Assembly (NCBI GenBank): GCA_963702955.1 | Contig: OY969774.1 | Span: 1,364,001 to 1,428,000, forward strand | Length of the DNA stretch: 64,000 bases | DNA from: VRUE01 sp963702955 | GTDB lineage: Bacteria > Actinomycetota > Thermoleophilia > Solirubrobacterales > 70-9 | Direction: 5' to 3' | Part shown: positions 49,550 through 57,293 of the stretch, piece by piece | Numbering within the stretch: position 1 is the stretch's first letter | How the letters are laid out: every line of letters begins with the position of its first letter | Program-made: the position numbers and the translations under genes | The notes under the pieces: model-generated | What the model saw: the letters and a program-made list of their open reading frames with translations, nothing else | Databases searched by the model: none | What the model was told of the DNA's origin: nothing

Positions 49550-49609
49550 AATTGACTACCCGTATTCACTTTCCGAGTGAGAGGTCGGGTATACTACGGG
49601 TAGTCAATT
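49550..49609. promoter_or_regulatory. Integrase control region: 15-bp inverted pair of the element motif
   Basis: AATTGACTACCCGTA (49550-49564) and its exact inverse TACGGGTAGTCAATT (49595-49609) enclose 30 bases with TATACT at 49590. The right copy ends 22 bases before the integrase ATG and 8 bases before its GAGGAGAG. A protein bound here would occlude the integrase promoter. Confidence 0.75.
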
Positions 49610-49631
49610 CCGCTGCTTGAGGAGAGCCAAG

Positions 49632-50981
49632 ATGGCCGCCAAGAAACCCCGCCGCGTTCGAGTCAAGACCGGCATCTATCGAAGCGAGACGGCTGACGGC
49701 AAGCCGCGCTATGAAATCTTCTATCGGGACGAGGATCGGCAACCGCACTGGAAGCGCGTCCCCGGCGGCATCCGCGCCGCTGAAACTGCCCGCGCCGACA
49801 TTCTCGCCCGCAAAGGTCGCGGCGAAAAGGTCCGGCCAGTGCGGGTCACGTTCAACGAGGCTGCCGATGCGTGGTGGCAGGCTCAGGCATCTTCCCTCAG
49901 CCCGAACACGCAGAACGCCTACAGCGCGAGCCTGAAACGGCTTCGCAAAGCATGGGGCGAGCGCAAGCTCGACAACCTCGACGTGAACTCGGTCGCAGCC
50001 TTGGTCCGCGATATGCAGGCTGAGGGCCGCCGCAGTTGGACGATTAAAGGTTGTCTGACCGTCGTCGGCCGTGTCTTTGACTACTCCTCTCGACGGCTCG
50101 GCTGGCATGGCTCCAACCCGGTCCGCGAACTGGAAGCAAGCGAGCGCCCGAGCGACGACCAGCCCGAGCGCGTCAACTTCTCCCGCGACCAGCTCCGGGC
50201 AGTTCTCCGGGCAGCGGCAGCCGGCGACGTGTGCGACCTCCACAGTGCGGACGAGGACGAGGAGTTTGGGCCGGACCCGCTCGGCCACTCCATGATCTTC
50301 CGCCTTGCATCGCGGACCGGCCTGCGTCTCGGCGAGACCTTGGGCATCCGCTGGGGCAAGATCGACTTTGACGCCGGCACGATCACCATTGACCACCAGC
50401 TAGACAGGCGCGGGGACTACGTGAAGCTCAAGAGCAAGCGGTCGCGGCGCACCATCGTGATCCCGACGCGGCTCCTCGCCAAGCTGCGCGAGATTCGGCT
50501 GGCCAGCTCAAAGAGCGACGACGACGACTACGTGTTCCTCTCACAAGCCGGCACTGTCCACGATCACCGCAACGTCGCCGGCCGTGCCCTGCGGCAGGCG
50601 ATGGCCGCTGCTTGCGACGACGACGGCAACCTCTACTGGCCGGAGCTATCCGATCCCGAGGTCAAGGTCGATCCCGACACGCTGCCGACCTTCCACAGCT
50701 ACAGGCACAGCTTCGCCAGTGCCTACATCGCAGCCGGCGGCGATCTTGTCGAGCTGTCCCGGCATCTTGGCCACAGCAACCCAGCGATCACCGCCGCTGT
50801 TTACTCACACGATTTTGAGGCTGCCGCAAGGGCCGAGGAGCGGCGCAGCCGGATCGACTCCATGTACGGCGGCGTGGAAACAAACGCGGAAACAAACGAG
50901 GGACAGCGAGCGCCAACGAGGCCGACCGGCAAACACGGCAAACCCGCTCCCGTCCTAGACATCGCCAGCCGTCGCCACTGA
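49632..50981 (+). CDS. int: Tyrosine recombinase (integrase)
   Basis: 449 residues from ATG at 49632. A basic arm-binding N-terminus (RVRVKTGIYRSETADGKPRY) and a core-binding SAM-like domain (VTFNEAADAWWQAQASSLSP) precede the catalytic domain. Catalytic residues: Arg in SRTGLRLGETLGIRW, His-x2-Arg in TFHSYRHSFASAY, His in LGHSNPAITAAVY with the nucleophile Tyr in VYSHDF. It inserts the element into the tRNA-Val gene. It lies beside attR, at the end far from the intact tRNA. Confidence 0.96.
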   Translation: MAAKKPRRVRVKTGIYRSETADGKPRYEIFYRDEDRQPHWKRVPGGIRAAETARADILARKGRGEKVRPVRVTFNEAADAWWQAQASSLSPNTQNAYSASLKRLRKAWGERKLDNLDVNSVAALVRDMQAEGRRSWTIKGCLTVVGRVFDYSSRRLGWHGSNPVRELEASERPSDDQPERVNFSRDQLRAVLRAAAAGDVCDLHSADEDEEFGPDPLGHSMIFRLASRTGLRLGETLGIRWGKIDFDAGTITIDHQLDRRGDYVKLKSKRSRRTIVIPTRLLAKLREIRLASSKSDDDDYVFLSQAGTVHDHRNVAGRALRQAMAAACDDDGNLYWPELSDPEVKVDPDTLPTFHSYRHSFASAYIAAGGDLVELSRHLGHSNPAITAAVYSHDFEAAARAEERRSRIDSMYGGVETNAETNEGQRAPTRPTGKHGKPAPVLDIASRRH

Positions 50982-51001
50982 GCGCCAACCACTCAGGCCA
51001 A

Positions 51002-51044
51002 CTCACACGCGAGAGGTCGCTGGTTCGAACCCAGCCGCGCCCAT
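51002..51044 (+). repeat. attR of the integrated element
   Basis: A 43-base copy of the tRNA-Val 3' half, one mismatch from attL, 20 bases after the integrase stop. It has no 5' half and cannot make a tRNA. Confidence 0.92.
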
Positions 51045-51108
51045 CGGATTTTCTCCAGATAAGCGCCGCGCAGCTGATCCGGAGCTGAGACCAGCGACCT
51101 ACCGCTCA

Positions 51109-52038
51109 TCATGCGCCGACAAGCGCTCCACCAGTGGAATCATCAAATCCGGCATCGGTTCGGTAGATCAAATCAATGCCCTGACTAAAGAGAAGATCGC
51201 ATAGATCTTTCCGTGGCTCGGCCGGCAGGAGTACCGCTAAATGGTTCGGCTGTCCGTCATCTATGAAACGCCTGTAATCAGCAAGTTGGCCGATCGCCAT
51301 GCGAATTGCATTGCGCTCAACCGTGCCCTTTGCCTCAACCAGTAGTCCGGTGGTCGCGTCATAGAGGTCGGTGAATAAGGGTCGGGCCTCACCGGGCGGA
51401 AGAACCCGCTGACGAAAGACTTCGTGGCCAACCTTCCGAAGGTGCGCCTCAAACTCAAGTACAAGCCTCTGCTCGCGCCGCTCCGCCTCGTAAGGCTTAT
51501 TGCTTGGAGTCACATACGCCCTCTCGGTCTGCTGTTGCTCGATAGGAACGCGGGCTCGGGCTGGGCCAGCCAGGACAGCGGCCAATTTCGAGCTCGGTTC
51601 AACCGGTTCAACGTTCTTCGGCCGTAGGCGGAAGACGAGCACCTCTCGAATGGGACCATCGCCCGTCTCCGGCGCATCCGTTCGATAGAACGGTTCCATA
51701 TCGTCAACCTCGAACTCACCGACATAGGTCACCGTTCCTCGTGCACCGTCGAAGACCCGGAGCGCCCGGCCTTCAACGTTGTGATTGAGGATCGTCGCGT
51801 TCCCTGACTTCATTTGCTGATCGCCACGCTGGCCCTCGCCGGTGTAGTGAAAACAGCCGTCGGCCTGCCAGCCGTCGTAGTAACCATGCTGCTCACCGGC
51901 GGACGGATCAGAAAAGATGAAGACGTTCGGAGTCTTCCGAGACGGCCCAATACCCCCTTGCGCACGCCCGCCGAACTCGCGATGCAGCGCCGTCCGCTGA
52001 ACGCGCTCACCGGGTTTCAGTTCCCACTGGGTAGTCAC
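51109..52038 (-). CDS. Probable modification-dependent restriction endonuclease (SRA-like plus PD-(D/E)XK)
   Basis: 309 residues, GTG start with AGGA before it. The N-terminal half (about 10-145) resembles the SRA-like domain of ScoMcrA: FIFSDPSAGEQHGYYDGW, CFHYTGEGQRGDQQM and GTVTYVGEFEVDDMEPFYRT. Such domains read methylated or phosphorothioated DNA. The C-terminal half has a nuclease pattern with Asp in FTDLYDATTGLLVEAKG (E-x-K) and a following helix MAIGQLADYRRFID. It would be a type IV defence enzyme cutting modified DNA. It lies just outside attR. Confidence 0.72.
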   Translation of the reverse strand: MTTQWELKPGERVQRTALHREFGGRAQGGIGPSRKTPNVFIFSDPSAGEQHGYYDGWQADGCFHYTGEGQRGDQQMKSGNATILNHNVEGRALRVFDGARGTVTYVGEFEVDDMEPFYRTDAPETGDGPIREVLVFRLRPKNVEPVEPSSKLAAVLAGPARARVPIEQQQTERAYVTPSNKPYEAERREQRLVLEFEAHLRKVGHEVFRQRVLPPGEARPLFTDLYDATTGLLVEAKGTVERNAIRMAIGQLADYRRFIDDGQPNHLAVLLPAEPRKDLCDLLFSQGIDLIYRTDAGFDDSTGGALVGA

Positions 52039-52167
52039 AGAGAAGATCCTGCCCGACGTTGCAAGGCGAGGCTAGAGCTCCGAGTCTAAGCGCGTCAACC
52101 GCTGCTGCTCCACACACGAAAAGTCTCTGCAGAGTTAAACCCGTGTGGGGGTCGAGCCACCCCCGAC

Positions 52168-52518
52168 TCAACTAGACAGCCCGGGGATGTGTCGCTCTAC
52201 GTGCTCGGCGATGGTTTCCCGGACCCATTGCTGGGTCGCCGGGTCGGCCATTCGGTAGCGGCCGAGGAGCATCTTCTGGTCGGTCAGGGGGAGGCCGGCT
52301 ATCTCCCAGCGGACGGCCAGGCGCTCGAAGAGGAGCTCGGCGCGGCGGTGCCAGGCGTCGTCCTGGGTGGTCGCCGCGGTGGTGGGGCCCGCTTCGATCT
52401 TGGCGATCGTGCCGCGGCTCAGCGACTGCCGCAGGGTCAGGGTGTTGCCCTCCGCGTCGGTGTAGTCAACCGTCGAGCCCTTTTCCCTCGGGCGCCGTTG
52501 CTTCTTCCGCTTCGCCAC
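52168..52518 (-). CDS. Hypothetical protein (116 aa)
   Basis: Basic N-terminus MAKRKKQRRPREKGSTVDYT, then EGNTLTLRQSLSRGTIAKIE and a helical C-terminal half (RRAELLFERLAVRWEIAGLP). It ends IAEHVERHIPGLSS. No recognised domain, signal or membrane segment. Composition and codon use match the chromosome rather than the element. It probably shares a transcript with arfB upstream (31 bases between). Confidence 0.65.
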   Translation of the reverse strand: MAKRKKQRRPREKGSTVDYTDAEGNTLTLRQSLSRGTIAKIEAGPTTAATTQDDAWHRRAELLFERLAVRWEIAGLPLTDQKMLLGRYRMADPATQQWVRETIAEHVERHIPGLSS

Positions 52519-52549
52519 GCCGCGAGTCTGCCACGTGCCGCTCGGCGGC

Positions 52550-52963
52550 TCAATCTTCGGGGGAGGGGCGGCGGCGGGCTTGTTTGCGCTCGCCGGTGCG
52601 GCGCTTCTGCTCGAGGCGGCGGGTTCGGGCGGCGCGGGTCGGCCTGGTGGCGCGGCGGCGGCGGGGCGTCCGCAGGCCGGCCGCGATCTTCGCCGCCAGC
52701 CGCTGCAGCGCCAGCTCGCGGTTGCGCGCCTGGCCGCGCGCGTCCTGGGCGACGGCGGTGACCAGCGGACCCGCTCGCTCGCTCAGGCGCGCCCGCTGCG
52801 CCTCGTCGAGCGCCGCCGAGGCGGCGACGTCGAACACCGCTTCGACCCGCGAGGCGGTCACGTTCGCGTGCTGCCCGCCCGGCCCCGAGGAGCGGCTTGC
52901 ACGCAACTCGATCTCCGCCATCGGAATCGACAACCGCTCGTCGATCTTCAGCTCGTCGGCCAC
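52550..52963 (-). CDS. arfB: Ribosome-rescue peptidyl-tRNA hydrolase ArfB (YaeJ-like)
   Basis: 137 residues. The GGQ motif sits in ASRSSGPGGQHANVTASRVE, the release-factor catalytic loop. RERARNREL-like RGQARNRELALQRLAAKI follows, and the C-terminus is a long basic tail (RRRRATRPTRAARTRRLEQK). In ArfB this tail enters the empty mRNA channel of stalled ribosomes. No codon-recognition domain is present, as expected. Confidence 0.93.
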   Translation of the reverse strand: MADELKIDERLSIPMAEIELRASRSSGPGGQHANVTASRVEAVFDVAASAALDEAQRARLSERAGPLVTAVAQDARGQARNRELALQRLAAKIAAGLRTPRRRRATRPTRAARTRRLEQKRRTGERKQARRRPSPED

Positions 52964-53005
52964 GCGACCACGGTAGCCCGCGGCCCAGTTAGAACCGGCA
53001 GGTTC

Positions 53006-53284
53006 CTAGGCCAGCCGGTCGATCTTCGCCGCCAGCTCGAAGTCCGCCGGGGTGACGCCGCCCTCGGAGTGGGTCGAGAGCGACACCGTCACCTCGTCCC
53101 AGGAGATCGCCAGGTCGGGGTGGTGATTCATCTCCTCCGCCGGCCCGGTCAGGGCGTTGACGAAGTTCACCGAGCCGACGAAGTCGCCGCGCTTGAAGCT
53201 CTTGACGATCGCCTCACCGTCGCGCGACCAGCCGGGATGCTCCGCCAGCCTCGCCTCGATCTCGGAATCGCTCAGCAGCGCCAT
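53006..53284 (-). CDS. Pterin-4a-carbinolamine dehydratase family protein
   Basis: 92 residues from ATG at 53284; an upstream in-frame extension is unlikely. MALLSDSEIEARLAEHPGWS, then FVNALTGPAEEMNHHPDLAI with the conserved His-His-Pro, and VTVSLSTHSEGGVTPADFEL. The family dehydrates 4a-hydroxytetrahydrobiopterin or serves other pterin roles. No phenylalanine hydroxylase gene is nearby. Confidence 0.93.
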   Translation of the reverse strand: MALLSDSEIEARLAEHPGWSRDGEAIVKSFKRGDFVGSVNFVNALTGPAEEMNHHPDLAISWDEVTVSLSTHSEGGVTPADFELAAKIDRLA

Positions 53285-53374
53285 CACCCTATGCTCCCAT
53301 ATCAAGATTGGTCCAATGGCGAATTCATGACCCCATAGGGTCATCAAATCGCCAGTTGGCGAGGCGGCTCGGGC

Positions 53375-54172
53375 TCAGCCGCCTATCGGCGCCCGCGGGT
53401 TGGGACCCCAGAAGACCAGCGTGCCGAGCATGCCGACGATGTGGACCATGATGATGTTGACGACCATCGACTGCGCCGTCGCCGTGCCGACGCCGACCGG
53501 TCCCCCCGATGCCGTGTAGCCGTAGTAGCAGCCGACCAGCACGATCGCGGTCGCCATCACCATCCCCTTGATCAGGCTGAAGACCAGGTCGACCGGGTCC
53601 TGGAACATCCAGAAGATCAGCAGGTAGCCGCCGGAGGAGACGTCGCCGACCTGGTCAACCACCGCCAGGTAGCTGGCGAAGTAGGCGACGCCGACCGCGA
53701 CCAGGTAGAGGAACGGCAGCGCGATCCAGGCGCCGAGCAGCCGCGTCGCGGCGAGGAAGGTGACCGGTTGGATGCCCATCACCTCGAGCGCGTCGATCTC
53801 GTCGGAGATCCGCATCGCCCCCAACTCGGCGACGATCCCGGTCCCGACCTTGGCCGAGAGGATGTAGCCGAAGGCGTAGGGCAGGCCCTCGCGCAGGTCG
53901 CAGTAGGCGGAGAAGAGGCCGGACAGCGACGGCGCGCCGATCGAGCGGTTGAAGTAGGCGCCGATCACCCCGCACTGCAGGCCGAGGATGAAGACGAAGG
54001 CCCAGATCACCAGGGCCGAGCCGAGGACGAGGATCCCCGCCTGGCGCAGGCTCTCGCCGAAGTAGCGCCCGACGCGCCCCGAGTAGACGAGGCCGGCGAC
54101 CCGCGAGCCGAAGCGGGCGATCTCGCCGAAGGCGTCGAGCCAGCCGCGCGGGACGTCGAGCCAGCCGGTCAC
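53375..54172 (-). CDS. YrbE/MlaE-family permease (second of pair)
   Basis: 265 residues, GTG start overlapping the previous stop (GTGA). Five or six membrane spans. MlaE landmarks: AKVGTGIVAELGAMRISDEI, DALEVMGIQPVTFLAATRLL and GCYYGYTASGGPVGVGTATA. With its partner it would form the permease of an MCE-type lipid transporter. No mce, mlaD or ATPase genes follow; the next gene downstream encodes the pterin dehydratase. Confidence 0.92.
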   Translation of the reverse strand: MTGWLDVPRGWLDAFGEIARFGSRVAGLVYSGRVGRYFGESLRQAGILVLGSALVIWAFVFILGLQCGVIGAYFNRSIGAPSLSGLFSAYCDLREGLPYAFGYILSAKVGTGIVAELGAMRISDEIDALEVMGIQPVTFLAATRLLGAWIALPFLYLVAVGVAYFASYLAVVDQVGDVSSGGYLLIFWMFQDPVDLVFSLIKGMVMATAIVLVGCYYGYTASGGPVGVGTATAQSMVVNIIMVHIVGMLGTLVFWGPNPRAPIGG

Positions 54173-54975
54173 CGGATCGTCTGCAGTTCGGGATGGGTCG
54201 CGAGCAGGACCGAGCTGAACACGTAGAGGAAGAAGAAGACCCCCATGAAGGAGATCACCACCGCCTGGTTGACGGCGCGACCGACGCCGGCCGGGCCGCC
54301 CGAGGCGGTCATCCCCTTGTAGCAGCAGACCACGGCGATGATCCCGCCGAACAGCGAGCACATCAGCACCGAGCCCCAGAGGTCGGTGGTCGAGGCGTTG
54401 GAGAAGAGCGTCGCGAAGAAGCCGCCCAGCGGCTGGCGGTAGATCAGCTCGGCGGCGATCCCCGCCGTCAGCCCGAAGACGATCGCGAAGATGTCGAGCA
54501 GGCCGGTGATCACAATCAGCGCCAGGAAGCGCGGCACGACCAGGTTCTTGATCGGGTCGACGCCGAGCACCTGCAGGGCGTCGAGCTCCTCGCGGATCTT
54601 GCGGGCGCCGAGGTCGGCGGTGATCGCGGTGCCGGCGACGCCGGCGACGACGACGGCGGTGACGATCGGCCCGATGAAGCGGACGGCGGTGACGACGAAG
54701 AAGCCGCCGAGACGATCGAGGCCGCCGAACAGATTGAGGATGCCGGCGGCCTGCAACCCCGGGGCGCCGAGGCAGAGCGCGAAGGTGGAGATCATCATCG
54801 GGAACCAGGAGAGCTTGAGGACGAAGAGGAACTGGCCGACCAGCTCCTCCCCGTAGGGATACGGCGGCCGCACCGCGGAGACCAGGGTCTTCCCGGTGAG
54901 CAGGATCATCTCCCCGACCTCCTCGAAGAACGACTTGGCGGGCAGGAAGGCCCGCGCTAGGACTTGTGCCGCCAC
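54169..54975 (-). CDS. YrbE/MlaE-family permease (first of pair)
   Basis: 268 residues from GTG at 54975, overlapping the end of gntR by 19 bases. Landmarks: GTAITADLGARKIREELDAL, QVLGVDPIKNLVVPRFLALI and CYKGMTASGGPAGVGRAVNQ. Five hydrophobic spans are clear. The actinobacterial layout of two adjacent YrbE permeases (A and B) is kept, suggesting a heterodimeric lipid permease. Confidence 0.92.
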   Translation of the reverse strand: MAAQVLARAFLPAKSFFEEVGEMILLTGKTLVSAVRPPYPYGEELVGQFLFVLKLSWFPMMISTFALCLGAPGLQAAGILNLFGGLDRLGGFFVVTAVRFIGPIVTAVVVAGVAGTAITADLGARKIREELDALQVLGVDPIKNLVVPRFLALIVITGLLDIFAIVFGLTAGIAAELIYRQPLGGFFATLFSNASTTDLWGSVLMCSLFGGIIAVVCCYKGMTASGGPAGVGRAVNQAVVISFMGVFFFLYVFSSVLLATHPELQTIR

Positions 54976-55697
54976 CAGCTCATCGCCCGCTCGAGTGGAC
55001 TCGCCTCCAGCGCCCGCTCGCGGCCCATCTCGCGGGCCCGCCGCTCGGCCGCCCGCTGCGCCGCGGAGAGCTGGGCGATCAGCGTGTCGCGCGTCTGCTC
55101 CAGCTCGGCGACGCCGGCGACGTGCGCCGTCGCCCGGCGCGGCGCGGTCGGCAGGTCGCTCGGCAGGTCGTGCGGGTAGGTCGCCAGCTCGGCCTCGAGG
55201 CGGGCGATCTGGCGCCGCAGCTCGTGGCGGACCTCGATCGCCTCGCTCTCTTCCCCCACATCGGGCAGCTCGCCGACCCGCTCCGCGGCGCCGGCGTCGA
55301 CCGCCTCCGGCATGCTCGCGCAGGCGGTTGCGACGATCGCCAGGTCGCGCGGGCTGAGACCCGCCTCGCGGGCGCGCGCCAGCGCTTCGGTGGCGATCTC
55401 CTCGAGCTGCGGCGCCGCGGCGATCCCCTCGGCGACGAAGGTGCCCTGTCCCTGGCGGCTGACGACCAGTCCCTCCGCCTCGAGCCCGGCGTAGACGGCG
55501 CGCACGGTGTTGACGTTGACGCCCGCCCATTCGGAGAGGCGGCGAAAGCTCGGCAGGCGCTCGCCGGCGCCGAGCCGGCCGCTGGAGATCAGCGCCCGCA
55601 GCCGCCAGGTCAGCTGCAGGCCGACCGGCAGCTCGTCGCCGGGATCGGTCGCGAAAGGATTCAGCGCACGATCTTCATGTGCCGCATGCTGTGCCAT
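54957..55697 (-). CDS. GntR-family regulator (YtrA-like)
   Basis: 246 residues. Winged helix at about 25-95: LQLTWRLRALISSGRLGAGE, RLPSFRRLSEWAGVNVNTVR and AVYAGLEAEGLVVSRQGQGT. Its C-terminal half is a long helical, coiled-coil-rich region (RRQIARLEAELATYPHDL; TRDTLIAQLSAAQRAAERRA) rather than a ligand-binding FCD or UTRA domain. It overlaps the first permease gene, so it probably controls this operon. Inverted copies GCTGTGCCA (55688) and TGGCACAGC (55737) flank its promoter. Confidence 0.88.
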   Translation of the reverse strand: MAQHAAHEDRALNPFATDPGDELPVGLQLTWRLRALISSGRLGAGERLPSFRRLSEWAGVNVNTVRAVYAGLEAEGLVVSRQGQGTFVAEGIAAAPQLEEIATEALARAREAGLSPRDLAIVATACASMPEAVDAGAAERVGELPDVGEESEAIEVRHELRRQIARLEAELATYPHDLPSDLPTAPRRATAHVAGVAELEQTRDTLIAQLSAAQRAAERRAREMGRERALEASPLERAMSWWRHKS

Positions 55698-55706
55698 TGC
55701 GCCAGC

Positions 55707-55735
55707 ACAGTAACTGCCGATATTGAGTTAGTCAA
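55707..55735 (-). promoter_or_regulatory. Promoter of gntR
   Basis: On the minus strand TTGACT (55735-55730), 17 bases, then TACTGT (55712-55707). The start point would lie within a few bases of the gntR ATG, so the leader is very short. The -35 overlaps the end of the upstream gene. Confidence 0.5.
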
Positions 55736-56175
55736 CTGGCACAGCCGAGCGGGGCCGCCGATGAGCTCGCGGCACCGCCCCGCTTCGCCGCGAGCCACAG
55801 CCGCCGCGGCGCGATCGTGCTGCAGGCGCCCGCCGTCCAGTGGCCGAGGCGGCGAATCAAAAACAGGCCGTAGCGGCGGTCGAGGCGTCGCGGCAGGGCG
55901 CAGGCGGCGGCGCTGCGGGCGCTGCGAACCGAGATCACGTCCCCCCGGCCGACCTCACGGCCTCCGCGGTAGACGCGCCACACGCGGTAGCGGTAGTCGG
56001 CCCGCGACGGGCTGCGCGGAACCACCTTCACCAGCCTGCCGACGAGCGCCGCGTCGGCCTGTCGCAGCGCTTCCCTGGGCGCCGGCGGAGCGCATGAGCA
56101 GGCCTGGGCGCTCCCGGCGAAAGCCAGGGCGCCCAGGCCGACGATCGCCGCAATCCACAGGCGCCGGACTCCCAT
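55732..56175 (-). CDS. Secreted TIMP/netrin-like small protein
   Basis: 147 residues. Signal peptide MGVRRLWIAAIVGLGALAFA with cleavage near SAQA, then mature CSCAPPAPREALRQADAALV. The CSC start and the repeated VGRLVKV...YRYRVWRVYRGG pattern belong to the bacterial TIMP-like (NTR) fold. The domain often occurs in secreted actinobacterial and Bacillus proteins of unknown role. Later cysteines (ACALP, ACST, GCAS) may form disulfides. It is 34 bases upstream of gntR. Confidence 0.8.
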   Translation of the reverse strand: MGVRRLWIAAIVGLGALAFAGSAQACSCAPPAPREALRQADAALVGRLVKVVPRSPSRADYRYRVWRVYRGGREVGRGDVISVRSARSAAACALPRRLDRRYGLFLIRRLGHWTAGACSTIAPRRLWLAAKRGGAASSSAAPLGCAS

Positions 56176-56243
56176 CGGCTCACTGTAGAGAGAAACGCCG
56201 CGATTCACAAATCGCCGCGAGCGCAAGGAGCGAAGACGCGCCC

Positions 56244-57278
56244 CTACGGCGTGAGGACGACCTTGAGGGCTTCCCGGTTGTCGTACAGCGCGTAGGCCTC
56301 GGCCGCCCGATCGAGCTTCATGCGGTCGGTCACAAGCGGCGAGGGATCGAGCTTGCCGGCCTCGATCAGCCCCAGCACGCGGTCGACGTGGGCGATCACG
56401 TTGGCGAGTCCCAGCCGCAGCGTCAGCCCCTTCAGCCAGGCGAGCCCGATCGGCACCTCGGCCAGGCCGGCGTAGGCGCCGATGCCGGAGACCGTGCCGG
56501 CGTCGCGGGCGAGGCTGATCGCCATCGCCAGCGGCCCCGGGTCGCCGACCGCGTCGACGACCACGTCGACGCCGCGCCCCTCGGTCTCCCGCCGCACGGC
56601 CCGCTTCGGCTCGTCCTCGGTCAGGTGCAGCGGGGTCGCGCCGAACCGCTCCGCCATCGCCAGCCGCGCCGCGACCGAGTCGACCGCGAAGACCCTGGTC
56701 GCCCCGGCGGCGACCGCCGCCTGCACGGCGCAGAGCCCGACCGGCCCCAGCCCGAGCACCGCGACGGTGTCGCCGCAGCGCGTCCCGGCGTGGGCGACGG
56801 CGTGGTAGCCGGTGCCCATCACGTCGCCGGCGAACAGCGCCACCTCGTCGGCCATCCCCTCCGGCACCCGCCGCAGGGTCAGGTTGGCGCGCGGCACCAG
56901 CAGCTGCTCGGCCTGGGCGCCCTGCAGGTCCCCCAGCTTCGAGCCGTGGCCGAAGGTGCGGCCGCGCTCGCAGCGGTGGTAGTCGCCGCGCAGGCAGGCG
57001 ACGCAGGTCGCGCAGGCCGTGTGGAAGCAGCCGAGCACCCGGTCGCCGACGCCGACCCGCTCGACGTCGGGCCCGGCGTCGAGCACCGTGCCGACGAACT
57101 CGTGGCCGATCGTGAAGCCGGGCTCGACCGGCACCCGGCCGTGGTAGATGTGCAGGTCCGAGCCGCAGATGCCGCTCGCCTCGACCCGCACCAGCGCGTC
57201 GTCGGCGGCCCCGATCTCGGGCTCGGGCTTCTCCTCGATCCGGACCTCGCCCGGCGCTTGAAAGGTGACCGCACGCAT
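56244..57278 (-). CDS. Zinc-dependent alcohol dehydrogenase (MDR family)
   Basis: 344 residues. Catalytic zinc ligands in SGICGSDLHIYHG and GHEFVGTVLDAG. The structural-zinc cysteines are CATCVACLRGDYHRC. The NAD(P) fold has VAVLGLGPVGLCAVQAAVAA. The DVVVDAVGDPGPL and GIGAYAGLAEVPI segments fit the glutathione-independent/threonine dehydrogenase-like subgroup. All metal ligands are kept. The alcohol substrate is unknown. Confidence 0.92.
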   Translation of the reverse strand: MRAVTFQAPGEVRIEEKPEPEIGAADDALVRVEASGICGSDLHIYHGRVPVEPGFTIGHEFVGTVLDAGPDVERVGVGDRVLGCFHTACATCVACLRGDYHRCERGRTFGHGSKLGDLQGAQAEQLLVPRANLTLRRVPEGMADEVALFAGDVMGTGYHAVAHAGTRCGDTVAVLGLGPVGLCAVQAAVAAGATRVFAVDSVAARLAMAERFGATPLHLTEDEPKRAVRRETEGRGVDVVVDAVGDPGPLAMAISLARDAGTVSGIGAYAGLAEVPIGLAWLKGLTLRLGLANVIAHVDRVLGLIEAGKLDPSPLVTDRMKLDRAAEAYALYDNREALKVVLTP

Positions 57279-57293
57279 GCGGCCGAACCGTAT

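Larger units (their letters stand above)
41557..51044 (+). mobile_element. Integrative element at tRNA-Val (about 9.5 kb)
   Basis: Bounded by direct repeats of the tRNA-Val 3' half and carrying a tyrosine integrase beside attR and an excisionase-like gene. Its base composition is visibly less GC-rich than the flanks. Cargo: a toxin-antitoxin pair, an Xre regulator, a DUF5677-like protein, a lipoprotein, a frameshifted DUF2510 membrane protein, a terminase-small-subunit-like protein and an IS1380-family insertion. There are no conjugation, replication or capsid genes, so it is a phage satellite, a decayed prophage or a simple integrative island. An 11-base motif recurs throughout its non-coding DNA. 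Confidence 0.9.

Noticed and set aside
50398..50407. ATTGACCACC inside the integrase gene
   Set aside because: It encodes the TIDHQ residues of the catalytic domain and lacks the leading A of the 11-base motif, so it is probably chance.
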